Assembly (NCBI RefSeq): GCF_027887165.1
Contig: NC_077235.1
Span: 4,491,818 to 4,555,817, forward strand
Source: Monodelphis domestica
Taxonomy: Eukaryota > Chordata > Mammalia > Didelphimorphia > Didelphidae
Direction of reading: 5' to 3'
DNA: 64,000 bases
Positions 31,005 to 41,420 of the stretch are shown piece by piece; within the stretch, counting starts at the first letter, position 1; every line of letters begins with the position of its first letter. Under the pieces are notes generated by a model. That model had not been told where the DNA came from, did not search any database, and saw only the letters and a program-made list of their open reading frames with translations. The translations under genes and the position numbers were made by a program.

Positions 31005-31811
31005 TTCTTGTTGTTTAGTCATATCCAACTGTTGGTGACCCCATTTGGGGTTTTCTTGACGAATGTGAGGGGTAAAAATTAAAGGGTTGGAGTACATTTA
31101 TAAGAGTATGGGTCATCATAAGTTATTACTTAATTCAGAATGACTTTTTAACAATTTATTTTAAAAATACATGGAAAGAGTGAAAGTAGAGAAATGAGAA
31201 AAGAGGGCAGAGTAAGAAATCTTGCTTAAGGAGCTAGACTATTTGCTTAGGCCCTGGCATTACTCCAGCAGGACTCCAGAAGCCTAGCCAGAGGGCCTAG
31301 AGGTCAATCAAACAAGAGTTTAAGCCACGAGGCCTCCTCCAAGATGAGAGGCCCCTCCAGAGACTAGTACCTCTCAGAAAAAAGCCACGAAAGGAGTTGG
31401 TCTTTTTCACTCACCCATGTGGTAGTTCTAAGGAAAAATTCCAAGAGCAGTCCAAGGTCCCAAGCCAGAGCTCCTTCAAGATCAAATTGAAGGCAAAAGA
31501 CCTCCTCACAGGAAGTTCTTTCCACTTTTAAAGACCATTCCTTACTCACTTCCTGTTCCTTCCTGTGCCTTCCTTCCATTTTACCTGGACCAATTACAGC
31601 TAAAGCTTTGCTTAGGATTGCCCAGGGGGCAGTCAGTCAGTTCTGATTTGTCACTCACTATAGCACACTTGGGTCACAGACCTCCCCATACTTAAGGTTA
31701 GTGGAGTATATATACTTCTGGTGATTAAATCTAAAAATGGGCAGGGGAGAGTTTTAATCCCATCTTCACACAAAGATACTGGAGTGGTTTGCCATTTCAT
31801 ACTACAGCTCA
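31005..31811 (+). mobile_element. Marsupial CORE-SINE split by a solo LTR
   Basis: The left half (31005-31063: TTGTTGTTTAGTCATATCCA ... CCATTTGGGGTTTTCTTGA) and the right half (31771-31811: AAAGATACTGGAGTGGTTTG) are adjacent in normal copies of this SINE. The 707-bp block between them is a separate insertion. Confidence 0.85.
31064..31770. mobile_element. Solo LTR of an endogenous retrovirus (fossil)
   Basis: The 707-bp block begins TGTGAGG and ends CTTCACA, the short inverted TG...CA ends of retroviral LTRs, and it interrupts a SINE at a point where normal copies are continuous. Flanking CGAA/CAAA suggests a 4-bp target duplication with one change. No internal retroviral genes lie next to it, so it is a lone LTR left by recombination. 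The ATTAAA late in the block fits a plus-oriented LTR. Family not determined. Younger than the SINE it interrupts. Confidence 0.65.
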
Positions 31812-32942
31812 TTTTTAAAAATTAATTTATTTAGTCAATTTAGAACATTATTCCTTAGTTACAAGAATCACATTATTTCTCTCCCTTCCCTCCCCACCAG
31901 CCTTCCTATACCCGACACTCAATTTCATTGGGTATTACATGTGTTCTTGATCAGAACTTATTTCCATGTTGGTATTTGCATTAGGATGTTCATTTAGAGT
32001 CTACATTCCCAGCCATAACCCCCTTGACCCAAGTATTCAAACAGTTGATTTTCTTCTGTGTTTCTACTCCCACAGTTTTTCCTCTGAATGTGGATAGCTT
32101 TCTTTCTCATAGATCTCTCCAAGTTGTTCAGGATCACTGCATTGCCACTAATGGAGAAGTTCATTACATTCAATTATACCACAGTATATCCGTCTCTTTG
32201 TACAATGTTCCCCTAGTTCTGCTCCTCTCACTCTGCATCACTTCCTGGAGGTTGTTCAAGTCTCCATGGAATTCCTCCACTTTATTATTTCTTTGAGCAC
32301 AATAGTATTCCATCACCAACAGATACCACAATTTGTTCAGCCATTCCCCAATTGGAGGGCATCCCCCAATTTTCCAAATTTTTGCCACTGCAAAAAGCAC
32401 AGCTATGAATATTCTTGTACAAGTCTTTTTCCTTGTTATCTCTTTGGGGTACAGACCCAGCAGTGCTATGGCTGGATCAAATGGTAGATATTCTTTTGTC
32501 ACCCTTTGGGCATAGTTCCAAATTGCCCTCCAGAATGGTTGGATCAATTCACCACTCCACCAGCAATGAATTAATGTCCCTACTTTGCCACATCCCCTCC
32601 AGCATTCATTACTTTCCTTGCTGTCATGTTGGCCAATCTGTTAGGTATGAAGTGATACCTCAGAGTTGCTTTGATTTACATCTCTGATTATAAGTGATTT
32701 AGAACAATTTTTCATGTGCTTATTAATAGTTTTGATTTCTTTAACTGAAAATTGCCTATTCATGTCCCTTGCCCATTTATCAATTGGTGAATAGCTTGAT
32801 TTTTTTGTACAATTGATTTAGCTCTTTATAAATTTGAGTAATTATACCTTTGTCAGAGGTTTTTGTTATGAAGATTGTTTCCCAATTTGTTGCTTCCCTT
32901 CTAATTTTGGTTGCATTGGATTTGTTTGAACAAAAACTTTTT
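31812..32942 (-). mobile_element. L1 LINE (host copy, minus), 3' part
   Basis: Begins with the reversed L1 3' end (TTTAGTCAATTTAGAACATT) and continues through the reversed 3'UTR and the ORF2 C-terminal domain (minus-strand frame with [20 protein letters not shown] at 32547-32490) up to the interruption at 32942. Confidence 0.9.
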
Positions 32943-34179
32943 TTCTTTTTTTTTTTAATTTAATTTAATTTTTTTAAATTTTATAATATTTTATTTGATT
33001 GTTTCCAAGCATTATTCATTAAAGACAAAGATCATTTTCTTTTCCTCCCCCCCACCCCCAGTAGCCGACGCATGATTCCACTGGGTATCACATATGTCTT
33101 GATTCAAACCCATTGCCATGTTGTTAGTATTTGCATTAGAGTGTTCATTTAGAGTCTCTCCTCTGTCATGTCCCCTCAACCGCGCTCAGTGTTTCTACTC
33201 CCACAGTTTATCCTCTGCTTATGAATAGTGTTTTTTCTCCTAGATCCCTGCAGATTGTTCAGGGACATTACACTGCCACTAATGGAGAAGTCCATTACAT
33301 TCGATTATACCACAGTGTATTAGTCTCTGTGTACAATGTTCTCCTGGTTCTGCTCCTCTCGCTCTGCATCACTTCCTGGAGGTTGTTCCACTCTCCATGG
33401 AATTCCTCCACTTTATTATTTCTTTTAGCACAATAGTATTCCATCACCAACATATACCACAATTTGCTCAGCCATTCCCCAATTGATGGGCATCCCCTCA
33501 TTTTCCAATTTTTGGCCAAAACAAAGAGCGCAGCTATGAATATTTTTGTACAAGTCTTTTTGTCCATTATCTCTTTGGGGTACAGACCCAGCAGTGCTAT
33601 GGCTGGATCAAATGGTAGATATTCTTTTGTCACCCTTTGGGCATAGTTCCAAATTGCCCTCCAAAATGGTTGGATCAGTTCACAACTCCACCAGCAATGA
33701 ATTAATGTCCCTACTTTCCCGCATCCCCTCCAGCATTCATTACTTTCCTTTGCTGTCATGTTAGTCAATCTGCTAAGTGTGAGGTAATACCTCAGAGTTG
33801 TTTTGATTTGCATCTCTCTGATTATAAGAGATTTAGAAGAATTTTTCATGTGCTTATTAATAGTTTTGATTTCTTTATCTGAGAACTGTCTATCCATGTC
33901 CCTTGCCCATTTATCAATTGGAGAATGGCTTGATTTTTTGTACAATTGATTTAGCTCTTTATAAATTTGAGTAATTAAACCTTTGTCAGAGGTTTTTATG
34001 AAGCTTTTTTCCCAATTTATTGTTTCCCTTCTGGTTTTAGTTACATTGGTTTTGTTTGTACAAAAGCTTTTTAATTTGATGTAGTCAAAATTATTTATTT
34101 TACATTTTGTGATTCTTTCTATGTCTTGCTTGGTTTTAAAGTCTTTGCCCTCCCAAAGGTCTGACATGTATACTATTAT
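32943..34179 (-). mobile_element. Younger 5'-truncated L1 nested in a minus-strand L1
   Basis: Host text AAAAACTTTTT lies at 32932-32942 and 34180-34190 around this block. The insert has its own tail and 3'UTR (32985-33220) and an uninterrupted ORF2 C-terminus on the minus strand (34167-33295, [14 protein letters not shown] to the stop), while the host copy repeats the same ORF2 region again immediately beyond 34180. About 1.24 kb. Confidence 0.85.
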
Positions 34180-35836
34180 AAAAACTTTTTAATTTGATGT
34201 AATCAAAATTATTGATTTTACATTTTGTGATTTTTTTCCTAGCTCTTGCTTGGTTTTAAAGTCTTTCTTTTCCCAAAGATCTGACATGTATACTATTCTT
34301 TGTTCACCTAATTTGCTTATTATTTTCTTCTTTATGTTCAAGTCATTCACCCATTCTGAATTTATCTTGGTGTAGGGTGTGAGGTGTTGATCCAAACCTA
34401 ATCTCTCCCATACTGTCTTCCAATTTTCCCAGCAGTTTTTATCAAATAGTGGGTTTGGGTCCCAAAAGCTGGGATCCTTGGACTTGTCATAGACTGTCTT
34501 GCTGAGTCACTTACCCCAAGTCTATTCTACTGATCATCCTTTCTGTCTCTTAGCCAGTACCACTTTGTTTTGATGACCACTGCTTTATAGTATAGTTTGA
34601 GATCTGAGACTGCAAGTCCTCCTTCCTTTGCAAGTTTTTCATGATTTCCCTGGATATCTTAGATCTTTTGTTCTTCCAAATTAACTTTGTTATGTTTTTT
34701 TCTAATTCAGTAAAAAAGTTTTTTGGTAGTTCAATGGGTATGGAACTAAATAAGTGAATTAATTTGGGTAGGATTGTCGTTTTTATTATGTTAGCTCATC
34801 CCACCCATGAGCAATCAATATTCTTCCAATTGTTTAGATCTAGTTTTAATTGTGTGGAGAGTGTTTTGTAGTTGTGTTCATATAGTTTCTGTGTTTGTCT
34901 CTGCAGATAGATTCCCAAGTATTTTATATTGTCTAGGGTGATTTTAAATGGAATTTCTCTTTCTAATTCTTGCTGCTGAAATGGGGTGGAGATATATAGA
35001 AATTCTGATGATTTATGCAGGCTTATTTTGTATCCTGCAACTTTGCTAAAGTTGTTGATTATTTTGACTAGCTTTTTGGTTGATTCTCTGGGGTTCTTTA
35101 AGTAGACCATCATTGCCTATTTTAATACCTTCAATTTCTTTTTCTTCTCTAATTGCTACTGCTAGTGTTTCTAGTACAATGTCAAATAGTAGGGGTGATA
35201 ATGGGCATCCTTGTTTCACTCCTGATCTTATTGGGAATGTATCTAGTTTATCCCCATTGCAGATGATGTTATTTGATGGTTTTAGATATATACTGTTTAT
35301 TATTTTTAGGAAAGGCCCTTCTATTCCTGTACTTTCTAATGTTTTCAGTATTTTGTCAAAGGCTTTTTCTGCATCTATTGAGATAATATTTTGATTTTTG
35401 TCAGTTTGGTTGTTGATATAGTTAATTATGTGGATGGTTTTCCTAATATTGAACCATCCTTGCATTCCTGGTATGAATCCTACCTGGTCATAGTGAATAA
35501 TCCTTGTGATGACTTGCTGGAGTCTTTTTGCTAGTATCCTATTTAAGATTTTTGCATCTATATTCATTAAGGAGATTGGTCTGTAGTTTTTTTCTCTGTT
35601 TTTGACCGGCCTGGCTTTGGAATCAGTACCATATTTGTGTCATAAAAAGAATTTGATAGAACTCCTTCTTTGCTTATTCTGTCAAATAGTTTGTATAATA
35701 TTGGGGTTAGTTGTTCTTTGAATGTTTGATAGAATTTTATTTGTGAATCCATCTGGACCTGGGGATTTTTTCTTAGGGAGTTCTTTGATGGTTTGTTCAA
35801 TTTCTTTTTCTGATATGGAGTTGTTTAGGTAGTCTG
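34180..35836 (-). mobile_element. L1 LINE (host copy, minus), 5' part
   Basis: Continuation of the copy starting at 31812. It covers the ORF2 central domain and RT (minus-strand frame 35567-35046, [13 protein letters not shown]) and ends in the linker before the endonuclease at about 35836, so it is 5'-truncated. Several stops. 35837-35880 looks like a fragment of a WSINE-type element (GGCCTCAGCCCCTTCCTATG). Confidence 0.88.
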
Positions 35837-36037
35837 GCCTCAGCCCCTTCCTATGTGTGATAAGGGGTTAAAAAAAAGAAACAAACCCCTAAACCCAGGA
35901 CAATTTAACAGATATCCCAGGGGTAAGTGTTATTTTGTCACTTCACTCCTGGACATTTAGGTCAGGCCCAGGATAAACAAGTGAGATCTTTACTATAAGT
36001 GCTTAGCAAATTTTCTGTCAGTAAGTAAGCATTTCTT

Positions 36038-36239
36038 TTTTTTTTAAACCCTCACCTTCCATCTTGGAATCAACACTGTGTATTGGTTCTAAGGCAGAAG
36101 AGTGGTAAGGGCTAGGCAATGGGGGTTAAGTGATTTACCCAGGGTCACACAACTGGGAAGTGTCTGAGGCCAAGTTTGAACCTAGGACCTCCCATCTCTA
36201 GAACTGGATCTCAATCCAATGAGCCACCCAGCTGCCCTC
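36038..36239 (-). mobile_element. WSINE1/WALLSI-type SINE
   Basis: Minus-oriented full-length element. Perfect 14-bp target duplication AGTAAGCATTTCTT at 36024-36037 and 36240-36253. Confidence 0.94.
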
Positions 36240-36253
36240 AGTAAGCATTTCTT

Positions 36254-36760
36254 AAGCTGTGTGCCAGGCATGCACCGGGAAACAATGAAATGGAAAAGAT
36301 TGTCCATGCCCTTAAGGGGCTTACATTCTTTTTTTTCTTTTTGAACTCACATTCTAAGGGAGGGGACCACCTACAAATAACTGTGTGTGAACAGGATCTA
36401 CAGAGGATAAGTGGGAAATAATCAGCAAAGGGAAAGCACTAGAGTAAAGAGGTGTTGGAGAAGGCTTCCTAGAGAAGGTGAGATTTTAAGCCCATTGAAG
36501 AAGATGAGGAAGGAGAGCATTCCAGGCATGAAATACAGCCAAAGAAAGTGCCTGTAACCAAGAGATGGAATATCTTGTTTGTGGAACAGCCAGAAGGTCA
36601 GCATGACTAGATTGAAGTTGAGTTACACATTGGACAGGAAGGTGCAAGAAGCCTGGGAAAGAAGGAGGGGGCTAGGTTATGAAGGGCTTGAAACAACAGA
36701 GTATTTTACATTTGTTCAAGATAGGGAGCTACTGAATGTGCATGGGGGCAAAAAAATGAG
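36254..36760 (+). repeat. Medium-copy repeat, copy 2
   Basis: Order of words: GTGTGCCAGGCATGC, CCCTTAAGGGGCTTACATTC, GGGAAATAATCAGCAAAGGG, GAGAAGGCTTCCTAGAGAAG, GGAGAGCATTCCAGGCATG, GGGCTAGGTTATGAAGGGCT, ATAGGGAGCTACTGAATG. Same family as the blocks at 37829, 45480, 52850 and 61330. No coding role. Confidence 0.6.
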
Positions 36761-37760
36761 TGGTTATAATGACTGAGGGCGAGCTGCTCTTTTCCATCCA
36801 TTTTCTGGGACATAGAGCAGTAGACTAACACATTTCAAACCTATGAGAGATAAGAAGTGTTTGCCGATTAAAGGTACTGTGTGACATTTTAAGAGGTCAA
36901 GGAGCTTCAAAGGCTAGGTTTTAAGTGGTCAGTTGGGTCATAAGCAACTGTTAAAGAAAGGAAGTCAGGAAAGGCCATAAAGAACAAATAGCTGATTATT
37001 ACCTCATTCATTGTGGCCCTTGGACTAGAGAGAATGGGAGCCAGTGAATACATATGAACACAAAGATCCTGTCAACAGAGAGAGCAAGAATATTATTGAC
37101 ATACAAAGTGAATAAATAAATATATAAATACATAGATGTGTGTGAATCATTAAGGAGTCCCCTGAGTGCTTCTGTATTGAGGAGATAGCAGAGTGTGTTG
37201 GAACCTTGAGTTCTGATGCTATCCTTGGTGGAACAAACACAACTTTGTAAGAGTTGTGATGGGACTAAGCCATGGTTTGATAAGGAGGGTCATCAGTCCA
37301 TGGGGGAAGCTCCTCAAAATCCTGTCATCTTGAATTATGAGGAATTAAGAGGACTTTGGGGAAATAGACAGGAAAAAATATAGCTAGCTAGTTATATCTA
37401 TACATACACACACACACATATGAACTTTTTTTTTATTTCAACAGACTTTCCATGATTTAGGATTCTCCTTGGCAACTGGAATAGCAGAGTATGTGGTCCT
37501 AACTGCCTTGCTGGAAAACCCATGATTTTGGCTTGATCTCTTGCCAAATGGCTCTTCCTGTGGGTACACCTTGGATATCCTACTTTGACAGACTGGCTCT
37601 TCTCCCTCTCCTTCATGTAGCTTCAGCATCTGCTAAATCAAACAATCTACTTCCAAGAGGTCTGCAATTGGTGGAAGTGCCTGCAGAGATCAAGGAATCC
37701 AGTGCTTTGGGCTAATCCTTCCATGAGTAACCTTGACTTTTGCTTTAGTGGGAAAGACTA
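36761..37760. other. Gene-free DNA
   Basis: No gene, RNA or clear repeat is visible apart from short A/T-rich simple sequence (37100-37140, 37380-37440). Nothing to annotate. Confidence 0.4.
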
Positions 37761-37776
37761 AGAATAAGTATTTATC

Positions 37777-37812
37777 CTACACTTGATCTTAGCCAAAAGG
37801 CCAAGAAGTGAT
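37777..37812 (-). pseudogene. U2 snRNA 5' fragment, retrotransposed
   Basis: On the minus strand the 36 nt starting at 37812 match U2 snRNA nucleotides 1-36 (ATCACTTCTTGGCC, then TTTTGGCTAAGATCAAGTGTAG split here for length), with only two changes in the first 14 nt. Nearly identical 16-mers flank it: AGAATAAGTATTTATC (37761-37776) and AGAATAAGTGCTTATC (37813-37828). This is a truncated snRNA retropseudogene with its target-site duplication and no A tail. Confidence 0.85.
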
Positions 37813-37828
37813 AGAATAAGTGCTTATC

Positions 37829-37930
37829 AAAGCACCTTCACATCTACTATGTGCCAGGCATTATGCTAAACACGAGAGAGAGACAGAGAGATACAGACAG
37901 ACAGACAGACAGAGACAGAGAGACAGAGAC

Positions 37931-38001
<71 letters not shown>

Positions 38002-38420
38002 GAGTGAGAGAGAGAGAGAGAGAGAAGCTAAAGAAAGCACTTGCCCTCAAGTTTACTTTCTTTTGGGGAGACCCCCTATAGAGAACAGTTAATAATCAAC
38101 AAAGGGAAAGCATTAGAATGAAGAGGAGCTGGAGAAGCCTTCCTGGAGCCAAGGTAGAATTTTACTGAAGCCTGAAGGAAGCCAGAGAAGCCATAATTAA
38201 GAGTTTTAGCATTGGTTCTGGGGGTGGTGAAAGAAGCACTAAGGAGGGAGTGGGAAGGCCAAATGGCCATTCCTTGGAACACAGGAACCTATTTGGAAAT
38301 AGACTGAGTCCCATTGAAGCCAAGAGACTGAGAATACTGACACAGGCCCTCACTTTGGTAAGAACCACCAGATGTGAATGTACTGTGTGGATGGACAAAT
38401 TGTGGGGAACTTGGGAGATA
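37829..38420 (+). repeat. Medium-copy repeat, copy 3, with GA expansion
   Basis: Begins CTACTATGTGCCAGGCATTA and continues, after a long GA tract, with CACTTGCCCTCAAGTTTAC, AATAATCAACAAAGGGAAAG, GGAGAAGCCTTCCTGG and GAAGGAAGCCAGAGAAGCC. Collinear with copy 2. Confidence 0.6.
37873..38026 (+). repeat. GA/GACA microsatellite
   Basis: Starts as GAGAGACAGAGAGATACAG, passes through four GACA units and then about 40 almost uninterrupted GA dinucleotides with GTGA variants near the end. Open in several frames only because of its composition (Arg-Glu runs), so not coding. Confidence 0.95.
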
Positions 38421-38659
38421 ATAAATCCCTCCAAAAAAAGACAAAAGACTCAAATGAATTTTAATTCAAGAAACTGTTGGTGAGCCAGTTCAAGAACCAA
38501 TTTAACTCTGCATGCTAATCATTTATACTCTTGTTATCTTGCCAGTCATACCTTGCTAAAGACTCTAATCCCAGATTAAACCAACCATCTCCTTCAGTAC
38601 CAATTGTTTGGGGGACTACTAGCATGTGGAGTGAAGTCCTCTAGAACTCTGGTACAATA

Positions 38660-39700
38660 AAAATTAGGATGGAGGCAGGGAATAATTCCAAAGAAAGAAT
38701 CAGGTAGTTTAGAAACTATTGTTTCCAGTCTTCATTTCCTGGAAGACAAAAAACTATGGCTCAGAAAAAGCCAATCAACCCAAATCTCTGACTGGATATC
38801 TGACTCGGGGTTTTAGGCTTCTCTCAGACCAATGGCGAACACAGAAGTCCTCATATCCATGTAAGGAAAGTCAAGTTTGGAAGAACATTGCAGGGAAAAA
38901 CCATTTCATCCAGGTGGCTCCCTACTGGAAATGATCTGGTTTTGGAGTAAACATAGGATGTTGAATATAATGGCTGGGCTCAACTTCTGGGTCCACTTGG
39001 TTCAAGAAATCAGTGGCTCTGAGAAGAGCAAACTCCCAGGACCCTTTGTCCCCAGAGTGGGGAAAAAAGCTTTTAGAAATGAGAGATCAAAGAGAAGTTT
39101 ATCAAGAAGACTCAGAGAAAGTATCTGGTAACTTAGAAACTATGGTTTTCAAAGGCTTCCTTTCCCGGAAGTTAAAATTTCCATGAGAAACCATCACCAG
39201 AGACCCATGATTGTCAGTATTGTGATCATACAGTGGGACAATGGGATCCCACTCATTCTTTTAAGACTAAAATCGAGGTCCCAAATTCAGGTGCAGACAT
39301 CTGGAAAGAAATGTGCCTGGGAAAAGTTTTGGTAAGCCCAGTAACTATTGGGTCTAGATCGCTCCTTACTAGAAGGAATAAACTCAGTAACATCTTGGAT
39401 CAAGACTGGGACTGCTGTCCAGATGCTCATTATTTGCGAAGACTCCTAGGAACTCTTTGTACTTGAGGCTATAATCAAAACCCTTGGAGGCCATATTTTG
39501 GAATCAGAACTTTGGGAAATGATCCTAGAAAAAGGATGAAGTACTTTGAAACGATTGTTCCCTAAGGCTTCATTTCCCTGAGGAGAAGACTGGCTCAAAA
39601 AAAAATCAGTAACCTTGATCACTGATTGACTGTATTTGACTGCCCTTGTTTTGCCTTTAGTGACCATGATATCCCACTCATTCATTTTATTTTTTAAAGT
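38660..39700 (+). repeat. Diverged tandem repeat, about 420-bp period, about 2.5 units
   Basis: The anchor GAAACTATTGTTTCCAG (38712) recurs as GAAACTATGGTTTTCAAAG (39133) and GAAACGATTGTTCCCTAAGG (39549), spaced 421 and 416 bp. Each is followed by a TTCATTTCC-(C/T)GGA type block, then about 75 bp later by a TATxTGACT block, and then in units 2 and 3 by ATCCCACTCATTC. Not coding. Confidence 0.65.
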
Positions 39701-40175
39701 TGTTTTTGGTTTATTTTCCATTTCAAAATACAATGGCATTTTCCTGTGCAGTAGCCGTTATAATGTGAAAGTAAATGCTGTTGGTTTTAATACATTTCTA
39801 CAAAAGAGCATGACTATATTTTATGTGTTAGTCTTTGTTACTAAGAATTAAATGATTTAAACAGCAAAATATTTTTCATACATTGATTAAATAAGCCAAG
39901 GTTAGAAAGAGGGGTCAACAATAGAAAGACCATTACCATAATGAATCATCCCTAACACCAAGTATGTAAAAAATGCAGAGAAAATCATTGGCTCTACTCA
40001 TTTGTTTGAAAACTAAAAACTTAGACATGGGAGGGGTTACATAGCCGACCAGAAGCTCCTTCTGTGTGCAGGCACCTGGGCTACAAAGAAGAGCTTCCAA
40101 TCTTTTAGGGAAGACTGTGTAATTATATAGAGTAAATACAAGGCAGTTTAGTGAAGGAAGGAATGAATAATAATA
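39701..40175. other. Gene-free DNA
   Basis: No gene or clear repeat is seen. Confidence 0.4.
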
Positions 40176-40385
40176 GTTAATGTTTACATAGGTTTTTGAG
40201 ATTTGCAAATTGCTTTACCATTTAATCCCTACAACAACCCTGGGAGTGCTATGATTATCCCCATTTTGCAGATGAGGAAACTGACTTGGAGAGACCCTGG
40301 ACTTGCCAGGGTTGCACAGCTAGTAGGTATCAGAGGCTGGATTTAAACTTGATCTTGATTCCCAGATACAGCACCCTGCACAAAT
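40176..40385 (+). repeat. MIR/THER-type CORE-SINE
   Basis: AATAATAGTTAATGTTTACA, GCAAATTGCTTTACCATTT, TACAACAACCCTGGGAG, CCCCATTTTGCAGATGAGGA, TTGCACAGCTAGTAGG and GGCTGGATTTAAACTTG appear in the standard MIR order. Confidence 0.8.
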
Positions 40386-40959
40386 TGTCTCATAGCAGAT
40401 GGGGGCCACAGGTTCAGAAAGATTTTGTATAGTTAAGATATTGAGCTGAATCTTGTCAGGATTCAGTGAGACAGCCAAGGAGGGAATGTCTTTGTTAACA
40501 GCGCATGAGTTTGGAAATGGAGTGCCCTGGGCATGTCTGTCTCAGCAGACCTCACTTTCTCCATCTGTAAAATAAGGGGGTCTGAATAGATGAATGATCT
40601 CTGATACCTTCCAGCAATAAGATTCTGCAGCTCAGCAATCTAGGCTTCATTAGTTCATCATAATGGAGTCAAGTAGGATGCTGGGTAGAAACCAGTGAGG
40701 GCATCTAGGACAATAACTGCATCCTGGTGAGTGAGAGCAGCAGATGCCAGGGAAAGGAGCAGGCCTCTGCAGATACCTGAAGTAGTGGGACATAAAGCTG
40801 AAAAGGCCCTCAGAGGCTATTTGTGCCAACATTCTTATTTCACAGAGGAGGGTGCTGAGGCCCAGGGAGGAGATGTAAACTTGAAACAGCCATAAAACTG
40901 GCAACTACTATTATCACCAAGTTCCTTCTGTGCCAATGCCTCAGTTTCCTATATTAAAA

Positions 40960-41420
40960 AATGTTGGGGTTTTAGATTGGAGCTCCCAGGTCTAGGATTC
41001 TGCATCCTTTTCCTTCTGGGTACACCAAAGCGGCCACTGCCCCATCCCATGCTCCGCCTCTCCCTCCCTCTCTCTCCTCGAGCAGCCTGCCTCCCGCCAA
41101 AGGAGGCTCCCCCTCCCCTCAGAGCGTGCCTGCGCTTGCGCGCGCATGCGCCCAACAGCCAAAGGCGCTGTCTTCCCCAACGGCCGACTGAGCGCCGCCC
41201 CTCCCCTCTCCGTATCCTGCTTGTGGCGGGCGGAGAAAGCGCGCTGGCGACATGCGGCTGGTGAGCTGGAACATCAACGGGATCCGGCGCTCGCCTGAGG
41301 CCCTGAGGCACCTGCTCGATTCCCTGGGGGCCGATGTGACCTGCCTGCAGGAGACCCGAGTCACGCGTGAGAACCGAGGCGCGCCCCTCCCAGCCCCTCT
41401 GGGCCCCGCACCCCGGGAAC
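40960..41420 (+). promoter_or_regulatory. CpG-island promoter of APEX2
   Basis: CpG-rich segment around the APEX2 start codon with an NRF1 palindrome GCGCATGCGC at 41142-41151 about 100 bp upstream of the ATG. No TATA box. Typical of a housekeeping DNA-repair gene. The TSS cannot be fixed from sequence. Confidence 0.8.
41252..41366 (+). CDS. APEX2: APEX2 coding exon 1
   Basis: From ATG to donor ACGC|GTGAGA. Encodes the WNINGIR and LQETR motifs. It lacks the insert of about 14 residues that human has after NGIRR. Confidence 0.95.

Noticed and set aside
37820-38092. Arg-Glu-rich open frames across the GA tract
   Set aside because: They arise only from the GA/GACA microsatellite composition, are open on both strands, and have no start context or splice support.
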